Shown here: in pieces, positions 1-4,748 of the stretch
Numbering within the stretch: position 1 is the first letter of the stretch
How the letters are laid out: each line of letters opens with the position of its first letter
Origin: Desulfobacterales bacterium
GTDB lineage: Bacteria > Desulfobacterota > Desulfobacteria > Desulfobacterales > ETH-SRB1
Reading direction: 5' to 3'
Assembly: GCA_030017395.1 (NCBI GenBank)
Contig: JASEIZ010000107.1
Span: forward strand, 1 to 7,101
Length of the DNA: 7,101 nucleotides
The notes under the pieces: generated by a model
Told to the model about the DNA's origin: nothing
The model's database searches: none
Seen by the model: only the letters and a program-made list of their open reading frames with translations
Position numbers and translations under genes: made by a program

Positions 1-24
1 ATTTCCAATCGACCCCTCATGAAC

Positions 25-45
25 CCCTCGTCTTATAGACGAGGG
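25..45. repeat. Perfect 8-bp stem-loop, 5-nt loop
   Basis: An 8-bp arm (ccctcgtc, 25-32) is followed by a 5-nt loop (ttata) and its exact complement (38-45). One-base-offset AA/TT pairs could extend it by a bulged base. No T-run follows on either strand, so it is not a typical intrinsic terminator. It lies in the repeat-rich stretch next to an IS3-type relic and may be a repeat unit or part of an element end. No gene is visible in 1-130. Confidence 0.5.
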
Positions 46-63
46 TTGTTCAGTTCATAGCTT

Positions 64-94
64 GAAGCTTCAACGCCAAGCAGCGGGGAGCTTC
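64..94. repeat. REP-like GC-rich repeat, copy A
   Basis: The outer arms gaagct (64-69) and agcttc (89-94) are complementary and enclose a GC-rich segment containing aagcagcggggag. A related unit lies at 795-832 with the same aagcagcgggga string. A shared atgcgctcgct follows both copies, at 122-132 here and 822-832 there. This looks like one family of dispersed palindromic repeat, with this copy partly degraded. Function is unknown. Such repeats often sit beside transposase genes, and an IS3-type relic does begin at 131. Confidence 0.5.
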
Positions 95-130
95 GACCGT
101 AAGGAAGTTTGCCATTTTTAGATGCGCTCG

Positions 131-258
131 CTATTGCGATTCAATACATTCATACTCCCCAGGCGAACAATAATCAATAGAGCTGTGTAGCCGCTTAACG
201 AGGAGTCTATTTTTATTTGACCACATCAAAGACGGCTTTTCATAGACAAATTCAGAAA
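131..258 (-). pseudogene. IS3-family transposase, C-terminal relic
   Basis: Read on the minus strand, this frame ends KRLHSSIDYCSPGEYECIESQ-like and stops at TAG (131-133). The string RLHSSIDYCSPGEYE matches the hallmark end of the IS3-family OrfB integrase, usually 'R.HSslGY.sP.eye'. Upstream of KRLHSS (beyond about 196) the expected 'IF.YIE.FYN' is gone and the frame is no longer family-like. Only roughly the last 22 codons are recognisable and there is no start codon or catalytic DDE region. It is a dead remnant, showing that an insertion sequence once occupied this locus. I am fairly sure of the family and unsure of the left boundary. Confidence 0.55.
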
Positions 259-273
259 ACACTATTCCTTTGT

Positions 274-567
274 TTAAGGTCTTGCTGATTCTTTATGTGT
301 AATTGATTCTATTGCGTCATCGTAGTTTGCTTTTACTCGAAGTAGCCATAAATTGGGATTGTTAACAAACTTTTTAAGTTTTTCACCTGCTTTAACAGCT
401 TCTTCCCATGATGCAAATGCCCAATGGTAGTCCTTTGCGCCCTGATATTCAGTACTTTCATCAAGTTCATATGATGAGGCTTCGGAAAGAATTTCATTTT
501 CCAGTTTCTTCCCAAAATCGTTGTACAATATCTGCACGACCACTTCGTAATCAGCTAAACGAAACAT
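274..567 (-). CDS. Small conserved-looking hypothetical protein (97 aa)
   Basis: A 97-residue soluble protein whose function I do not recognise. ATG at 567 is preceded by a good Shine-Dalgarno (agaaggaag, about 7 nt upstream), which supports the start. The sequence is acidic in its first half (ELDESTEYQ, residues 34-42). It then has a DYHWAFASWEEAVKAGEKL segment (46-64, aromatic then amphipathic helix) and an NNPNLWLLRVKANYDDAIE segment (69-87) that looks like a beta strand plus helix. There is no signal peptide, membrane segment or cysteine motif. It stands alone, flanked by an IS3-type relic downstream and REP-like and MITE-like repeats upstream, so it is probably monocistronic cargo of a rearranged region. 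The strong RBS and protein-like composition argue that it is real. Confidence 0.7.
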   Translation of the reverse strand: MFRLADYEVVVQILYNDFGKKLENEILSEASSYELDESTEYQGAKDYHWAFASWEEAVKAGEKLKKFVNNPNLWLLRVKANYDDAIESITHKESARP

Positions 568-1061
568 AAATACTTCCTTCTAATTTGTTTTCTAATGCTA
601 AACATATCCATATCTACCAGCTTTGCAATACTCATAAAAACAAACCACTCATTGTTCGTTTTTTTGGAGGGGCGCCAAGCTTACCAATTCATATAATATT
701 TCAAATTTAAGAAAAACTTCAAGGAGAAAATAGGAGACACCCTATATTCCTTCCGTCAAGCATAAAGCGTGCGTTTTCAATAAACGGATTAATTGAAGCT
801 CCCCGCCGCAAGCAGCGGGGAATGCGCTCGCTTTTATGGTTCAGCGTTGACGACCATTCAGAACCTCTGGACATTTGAACCCGTGAACGGCTACAAAATG
901 AGATAGCCACCGTAATAATATGTCCGAATATCATCTTCACAATAAAAACTGATTATGTTATTGATTATTTTTGCGCGGGGTGCAATAAACACTTCTCTTG
1001 CTCGGCTCAAAGTCCTCTTGACTTCAAAGTGTTTTTTACTGACCCATAAATCAATATCTTT
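568..1061. other. Gene-poor AT-rich intergenic stretch
   Basis: No convincing gene was found in this roughly 490-bp interval. A minus-strand open frame at 719-940 runs straight through the REP-like hairpin and has no family-like sequence, so I do not call it. The stretch contains the upstream region of the small gene ending at 567 and REP-like copy B (795-832). It also has a short segment near 875-892 (gaacccgtgaacggctac) that resembles another dispersed repeat. It appears to be accumulated repeat debris. Confidence 0.5.
795..832. repeat. REP-like GC-rich hairpin, copy B
   Basis: Arms ccccgc (801-806) and gcgggg (815-820) are complementary and form a GC-rich hairpin with a short loop (cgcaagca). 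The left flank gaagct and the right flank atgcgctcgct are shared with copy A near 64-132. This copy keeps the palindrome better than copy A. No T-run follows, so it is more likely a dispersed palindromic unit than a terminator. A mobilising REP-associated transposase is not present in the window. Confidence 0.55.
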
Positions 1062-1223
1062 CTTTTTACGAGTTCATTAAGGTTGATGCTCTCGTAAAAA
1101 GTCTTGAAATCGTCATGCCGGACTTGATCCGGCATCCAGAACGCATTGAATTTACTGGATTCCGGCTTTCGCCGGAATGACGGAAAAGAGAACTTTTCGA
1201 CTTTTTACGAGTTCATTAAGGTT
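1062..1223. mobile_element. MITE-like palindromic element, copy 1 (with partial duplication)
   Basis: A 72-bp core (1111-1182) forms two hairpins, around ccggacttgatccgg and around ccggctttcgccgg. Its outer ends, cgtcatgccgg and ccggaatgacg, are nearly complementary. The core is flanked by inverted ends ctcgtaaaaagtc (1091-1103) and gactttttacgag (1199-1211). There is no room for a transposase, so it would be a non-autonomous element. A 23-bp exact direct repeat (1062-1084 and 1201-1223) covers the right end plus flanking bases. This suggests a second, partly lost element end to the left. The core is identical to copy 2 at 2944-3015. Confidence 0.75.
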
Positions 1224-1258
1224 AGCTTTTGGATAAAACTGTTCAACATAGATCCCTT

Positions 1259-1290
1259 TATATTTTTAAACCTATCTGCGTTCATCCTGT
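1259..1290. repeat. Short dispersed repeat, copy 1 (supplies a stop codon)
   Basis: The string tatctgcgttcatc (1273-1286), preceded by a tatattt-like AT stretch, recurs at 2121-2134. Read on the minus strand it encodes GAT GAA CGC AGA followed by a stop. It therefore forms the last codons (DERR) and the TAG of the phosphopantetheinyl transferase frame. The longer form of this repeat is seen at the second copy. Confidence 0.6.
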
Positions 1291-2075
1291 TTTTTGATTT
1301 CTTTGAAAGGGATACATCTATAAATGTGCAGTTTAAAGCTGTTTTTCAAGTCTGACTGGATTGATATGGCCGCTTTATAATTTTCAACCGGAGAAAATCT
1401 GAAGAATTTCCATTGTTCAGGGGAAGCATTTAATGATTCATGAAAATTGATGCAAACATTTTTTTTATCAATTTTAAAACCGAATTTATCCAGACCAATT
1501 GAAAGCCCCATGCCTCTGGCCTTGATATAGGATTCCTTTAATGTCCAAAAATCAAAGAAAACCTCCTGCCTATCTTTGTCAGGACAACTTCTTAAATATT
1601 CTGATTCAGGCTTTGAAAAAAAACGGTCTGCAATATTTAAATCTATTTTCCGGCTATGATCTTCTATATCCATGCCGATTTCGCTGCCAAGAGCCAATGC
1701 GCAGGCAGTAACATTTCTGCTGTGGGAAATATTGAATTTGACGGGCATTGTAACAAGCCCCGGTTTCAGATCAGGCTTGCCGTAATTATTTTCTATGAAC
1801 TCAAAAAGCTCAGGATCGCAACACGTACAGGCTGATAATACAAACCGCAGCAATGCTCTTGTTACCAGACAACTATGTTTATCCTTTTCAAAAACATACC
1901 TGTTTACTTTCCTTTTTTCATTTTCACTGATCACGGAGCGGTATCTGTCCAGCAGCACGGTGTCTTTTATCTCATCAATCAGGGTGTAGAAAAAATGAAT
2001 TTCATCAGGTTTGAGGTCAAACATTTTCATAGACAAATTCCAGCAACCCAGTCCTAAGCTCATTATAGACTTCAT
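1272..2075 (-). CDS. 4'-phosphopantetheinyl transferase, Sfp type
   Basis: This enzyme transfers the phosphopantetheine arm of CoA onto a serine of acyl- or peptidyl-carrier proteins, making them active for polyketide, fatty-acid or peptide synthesis in the cytoplasm. Family motifs appear in order: GKPDL (99-103), FNISHS (114-119), GMDIED (134-139, metal-binding D136 and E138) and FWTLKESYIKARGMGL (176-191, with E181 and K185). The 267-aa length suits the Sfp class, which is longer than AcpS. ATG at 2075 has only a weak RBS. Internal ATGs at 2030 and 2024 would start MKMFDLKPDEIHFF, closer to where the family usually begins, so the first 15-17 residues are doubtful. It follows the acyltransferase fragment by 44 bp on the same strand, probably as one transcript. 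The C-terminal DERR comes from a dispersed repeat. The motifs look intact, so it is probably functional. Confidence 0.88.
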   Translation of the reverse strand: MKSIMSLGLGCWNLSMKMFDLKPDEIHFFYTLIDEIKDTVLLDRYRSVISENEKRKVNRYVFEKDKHSCLVTRALLRFVLSACTCCDPELFEFIENNYGKPDLKPGLVTMPVKFNISHSRNVTACALALGSEIGMDIEDHSRKIDLNIADRFFSKPESEYLRSCPDKDRQEVFFDFWTLKESYIKARGMGLSIGLDKFGFKIDKKNVCINFHESLNASPEQWKFFRFSPVENYKAAISIQSDLKNSFKLHIYRCIPFKEIKKQDERR

Positions 2076-2108
2076 AAAAATTTCTAAGAATAATATCGGT
2101 GATTTCTT

Positions 2109-2153
2109 TATATTTAAATTTATCTGCGTTCATCTGTGTGAATCTGTGGCTGA
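2109..2153. repeat. Short dispersed repeat, copy 2 (supplies a stop codon)
   Basis: This copy shares the AT-rich lead and tatctgcgttcatc with 1259-1290 and continues as ctgtgtgaatctgtggctga. Read on the minus strand it encodes the last ten or so residues (QPQIHTDERR) and the TAA of the acyltransferase fragment. 'ATCTGCGTTCATCTGTG...' units of this sort are, to my knowledge, common interspersed repeats in deltaproteobacterial and other environmental genomes. That comparison is from memory and not checked here. Confidence 0.6.
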
Positions 2154-2581
2154 ATTGTTGCCTGAATTATATTTAAATTCCGCATTTCGTTCCCAAAAGG
2201 CGTCATAATGCGATATATTTTAGAACGCTTGCCGAGCACTTTGTTTTGCATGGTGAAACCGGCATAGGTGCCGGCCGGCCCTACATCAATAATATTATAA
2301 TCACAGGTCGTGTCCTGACTCAGTGTTTTCAATGCTTCTGAAAATCTGATCCGCTGCCTGGCAACATTCCAAAAATATGTTGCATCAAAAGATTTCTGCT
2401 TCTTTCCAGTCAAGCACGAAATAATATCAATCACAGGGGCTTTTGTGCGGGCTGATTGAAAAGATTTTGTACAGAATTCAATTGAGTGGCAAAAGCTCAC
2501 GTCCTTATCCGGAAAAAGACGAAGTCGCATCACATCCCGAATTTCATCTGTCAATCTCATGTTTTTTTGGAATATTGACAT
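2120..2581 (-). pseudogene. Truncated acyltransferase (PKS/FabD-like AT), C-terminal part only
   Basis: The 153-aa frame matches the last third of a malonyl-CoA:ACP acyltransferase domain. VSFCHSIEF (28-36) corresponds to the 'AFHS' region with the second catalytic histidine (H32). APVIDIISCLTGK (48-60) matches the 'iP.iSnvTG' strand, and YFWNVARQRIRFSEALKTL (69-87) the 'yWv.n.r.pVrF..a' helix. IIDVGPAGT (97-105) matches 'fiEiGP...L', and a KIYRIMTPFG tail follows. The nucleophile motif GHSxG and roughly 180 N-terminal residues are missing. The 340 bp upstream holds nothing AT-like in any frame I read, so it cannot be catalytically complete. It starts at ATG 2581 after gaaaagag. The tail is repeat-derived. 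Next to the phosphopantetheinyl transferase, it reads as the stump of a polyketide or similar carrier-protein-dependent locus. Confidence 0.68.
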
Positions 2582-2609
2582 ATTATACTCTTTTCAAATA
2601 TGCTGTCAA
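2582..2609 (-). promoter_or_regulatory. Consensus sigma-70 hexamers abutting the start codon
   Basis: On the minus strand TTGACA (2609-2604) and TATAAT (2587-2582) are both perfect consensus hexamers with a 16-bp spacer. The -10 box touches the ATG of the acyltransferase fragment (2581). Transcription from here would start inside the reading frame and skip that ATG, so this box could only serve a downstream start or be fortuitous. Confidence 0.55.
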
Positions 2610-2617
2610 AATATAGA

Positions 2618-2647
2618 ATAATAAGGCAAAGCAAATATGCCTGTCAA
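2618..2647 (-). promoter_or_regulatory. Second, upstream sigma-70-like promoter
   Basis: A second TTGACA (2647-2642) pairs with TATTAT (2623-2618) at 18 bp, or with TTATTA one base away at 17 bp. A start near 2611 would give a leader of about 30 nt that includes the gaaaagag RBS. This makes it the more sensible promoter for the acyltransferase fragment and the transferase gene behind it. Confidence 0.4.
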
Positions 2648-2837
2648 TCAATGGTTAGGAGCAATGAAGTGGTATAGGTATAGCACAGACACATCTAAAA
2701 GTGTGATCGAACTTACTGACCGGACAGAAACCACAGCAGTTTACAATCTTAAGAGATGAAAGCAATTGAAGATTCCCTTTAATCTACCTAATATTGATCT
2801 GATCCTGAAGTTTTCAAGGCCTTTAAAGACGACATAA
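2637..2837 (+). pseudogene. Possible degraded small reading frame with internal TGA
   Basis: From ATG 2637 (aataagg 11 nt upstream) a frame of 40 codons runs to TGA at 2757-2759. The same frame then continues for 25 protein-like codons (KQLKIPFNLPNIDLILKFSRPLKTT) to TAA at 2837. The sequence on both sides of the TGA looks plausibly coding and is not low-complexity. I recognise no family. It overlaps the promoters of the minus-strand genes, which argues against an active gene. It could be a decayed gene or chance; no selenocysteine insertion hairpin was evident after the TGA. Confidence 0.2.
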
Positions 2838-2912
2838 TTATTATATTTTCATTAAAAGCAATGTGATATATAGCATATAATTAAAATCAAGAAATAATTA
2901 TGGGGCTTGACA

Positions 2913-3057
2913 AACTTGATGAACTCGTAAAAAGTCCCGAAATCGTCATGCCGGACTTGATCCGGCATCCAGAACGCATTGAATTTACTGGATTCCGGCT
3001 TTCGCCGGAATGACGTAAAACGGTATTTTTTGACTTTTTACGAAGCCATCAAACTTG
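2913..3057. mobile_element. MITE-like palindromic element, copy 2
   Basis: The 72-bp core (2944-3015) is identical to the core of copy 1. Inverted ends are ctcgtaaaaagtc (2924-2936) and gactttttacga (3032-3043). The complementarity extends outward through cttgatg (left) and catcaaactt (right), giving imperfect terminal repeats of about 26 bp with a few mismatches. It encodes nothing and ends about 70 bp before the MarC-family start codon. It could carry transcription signals or hairpins affecting that gene. The unclipped outer ends are best defined in this copy. Confidence 0.75.
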
Positions 3058-3113
3058 GAACATCCCTAACTTACAAAGAGCTCGAAGAAAATTTTGTCCG
3101 AAAAGAAAGTTAA
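3054..3113 (+). pseudogene. Orphan C-terminal coding tail upstream of marC-like gene
   Basis: Immediately after the MITE-like element an open frame reads LGTSLTYKELEENFVRKES and ends at TAA (3111-3113), 14 nt before the MarC-family ATG. This is a typical operon spacing, and the RBS of the next gene (aaaaaagg) lies in the gap. The frame has no start of its own and enters the repeat upstream, where it meets a stop at 2958-2960. It may be the 3' remnant of a gene whose body was lost at the element, or a chance frame. I recognise no family. Confidence 0.25.
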
Positions 3114-3127
3114 AAAAGGTTTTACAT

Positions 3128-3769
3128 ATGGAAACAGGAAGTATCAGCGAATACCTCAAATTCTTTGCCGCCCTGATGGCCATTGTCAACCCTGTGGGGG
3201 CCATCCCGATCTTTATTAATCTGACAGCGGGTAAGGATAAAGGGGTCCGCAACAAAAACGGCTTCATGGCTTCTATCTCGATGGGCATAATTCTTATTGT
3301 AGTCCTGTTCAGCGGCGACGCTATCCTTCGCTTCTTCGGGATATCTGTGGGTTCTTTCCGGGTCGGCGGCGGCATCCTGATTTTGCTAATGGCCATCTCC
3401 ATGCTGCATGCCAAGATGAGCCGTGTCAAGCAAACCGAAGAGGAGGAGCTCGACTCGGCTGAGCGGGACAGCGTGGCCGTGGTGCCCCTGGGCACCCCAC
3501 TCCTGGCTGGGCCCGGGGCGATAAGCACCGTTATCCTCTACGCTCAGCGCTATACATCTATCGCACACTATCTTTATCTGCTCGGTATCATATTGCTCCT
3601 GGTATGTCTGACCTTTCTTTCGTTCCGACTGGCCCCCGCTATTGCCCGACTGCTTGGCAAAACAGGCATCAACGTGGTAACTCGGCTTATGGGCCTAATC
3701 ATGGCTGCGGTGGGCGTGGAGTTCATTGCCAACGGCCTCAAGCAGCTTTTTCCTGTTTTGGGCGGTTAA
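3128..3769 (+). CDS. MarC/UPF0056-family integral membrane protein
   Basis: A 213-aa inner-membrane protein of the MarC (YchE/YhgN) family. About six hydrophobic segments lie near residues 7-27, 45-65, 72-92, 120-138, 146-167 and 186-204. Family signatures are AIVNPVGAIPIF (18-29), a charged cytoplasmic loop KQTEEEELDSAERD (101-114), AVVPLGTPLLAGPGAIST (117-134) and NVVTRLMGLIMAAVGVEFIANG (from 182). The length is normal for the family. Transport substrate and role are not established; the old link of MarC with antibiotic resistance was not confirmed in E. coli. ATG 3128 follows aaaaaagg at a suitable distance. It is convergent with xth, with 167 bp between them and no clear terminator hairpin. 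Its GC-rich coding contrasts with the AT-rich DNA to its left. Confidence 0.92.
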   Translation: METGSISEYLKFFAALMAIVNPVGAIPIFINLTAGKDKGVRNKNGFMASISMGIILIVVLFSGDAILRFFGISVGSFRVGGGILILLMAISMLHAKMSRVKQTEEEELDSAERDSVAVVPLGTPLLAGPGAISTVILYAQRYTSIAHYLYLLGIILLLVCLTFLSFRLAPAIARLLGKTGINVVTRLMGLIMAAVGVEFIANGLKQLFPVLGG

Positions 3770-3936
3770 GCCCGGATCAGTATCAGTGGCAGACTTACCT
3801 TAGAGGCAGGAGTGTTACTTTATGATAAATTGAGTTCATAAACAGGTAAACAGCCCGATATGTCGTTATATGGTTGATAGTATTTTTATATAGTTAGATT
3901 AGCCGGCCTGCTTAAGGGCTGGAAAAAACATAAGTA

Positions 3937-4725
3937 TCATATTTCCAGCACCAGCCCCAGTGGACAGTGATCTGAACCGAAAATGTCATTTTCAATAAAG
4001 GCATCTTTGATCCACCCCTTTTCCAGCATGTTCCGGGTCACAAAAAAGTAATCGATTCGCCATCCCGCATTGTTTTCTCTGGCATTGAACCGGTAGCTCC
4101 ACCAGGAGTATTTTACGGTATCAGGATGCAGGTGGCGGAAGGTGTCCACATACCCGTTTTCGATGATTTTATCCAGCCAGTCCCTTTCGATCCTGAGAAA
4201 ACCGGAACGTTTGGCATTGGGCCCGGGATTTTTCAGGTCGATTTCGTTGTGGGCGGTGTTGAAGTCGCCAGTTATCACTAAACTCCTACCCGCATCTTTT
4301 AAAGCATCAGCATAAGCAAAAAACGCAGCATAAAAATCCAGTTTGTATTGCAGCCGCATTTCACTCATCTGGCCGTTGGGAAAATATACATTGAAGAAGA
4401 TAAAATCATCAAAGGTCATTTCAATGATTCGACCTTCGTTGTCGAATCCGGGCAGACCGATGCCATACCTGATCTGTATGGGCGTCAGTCGGGAATAGGC
4501 TGCCACGCCACTGTATCCCTTTTTGACGGTAGCATGAGAAAAATAAGACGCGTATCCATCCACGTCGGTCATTTCAGGGGTCAATTGATCGACCTGGATT
4601 TTGGTTTCCTGAAGAGCCAGGATATCGGCATTGAGTTTTACAACAGACCGGTGAAAATCCTTTTTCAGCACCGCCCGGAGGCCGTTGACGTTCCATGAAA
4701 CCAGTCTGATTGTTTTGGATGCCAT
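3937..4725 (-). CDS. xth: Exodeoxyribonuclease III / AP endonuclease
   Basis: A 262-aa member of the exonuclease III (EEP) family. It cuts DNA 5' of abasic sites and has 3'-phosphodiesterase and exonuclease activity in base-excision repair. The full catalytic set is present: SWNVNGLRA (N12), LQETKIQ (E40), NVYFPNGQ (Y114), TGDFNTAHNEID (D154, N156), WWSYRFNARENNAGWRIDYF (D225) and GSDHCPLG (D252, H253). The WWSYR...NNAGWRIDYF form is closer to the Bacillus/pneumococcal ExoA type than I would expect from enterobacterial XthA. The start is set at ATG 4725 because an excellent RBS (aaggagat, 7 nt upstream) precedes it and the protein begins MASKTIRLVSWN, as the family does. The frame is open 50 codons further up, but those overlap nth and are not coding. 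It lies 23 bp behind nth and is surely cotranscribed. Confidence 0.96.
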   Translation of the reverse strand: MASKTIRLVSWNVNGLRAVLKKDFHRSVVKLNADILALQETKIQVDQLTPEMTDVDGYASYFSHATVKKGYSGVAAYSRLTPIQIRYGIGLPGFDNEGRIIEMTFDDFIFFNVYFPNGQMSEMRLQYKLDFYAAFFAYADALKDAGRSLVITGDFNTAHNEIDLKNPGPNAKRSGFLRIERDWLDKIIENGYVDTFRHLHPDTVKYSWWSYRFNARENNAGWRIDYFFVTRNMLEKGWIKDAFIENDIFGSDHCPLGLVLEI

Positions 4726-4748
4726 TTTTTTATCTCCTTGCTCGCATA

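Noticed and set aside
727..748. Possible IS200/REP-associated end (aataggagacaccctata)
   Set aside because: There is only a 4-bp arm with a 6-nt loop, and no second copy or transposase in the window.
860..900. tRNA T-arm-like string on the minus strand (gggttcaaatgtcc)
   Set aside because: No acceptor, D or anticodon arms can be drawn around it. It is more likely another dispersed repeat.
719..940. Minus-strand 73-codon open frame
   Set aside because: It runs through REP-like copy B, has no RBS or family-like sequence, and looks like repeat translated by chance.
2757..2759. TGA as selenocysteine codon in the plus-strand frame
   Set aside because: No SECIS-like hairpin directly follows and no selenoprotein family is recognisable.
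3049..3528. Minus-strand 159-codon frame opposite the MarC-family gene
   Set aside because: It is an antisense shadow of a clear membrane-protein gene with no independent support.
3770..3936. Bidirectional terminator between the MarC-family gene and xth
   Set aside because: Only weak pairing around gccggcctgcttaagggctgg was seen, without a convincing stem plus T-run on either strand.
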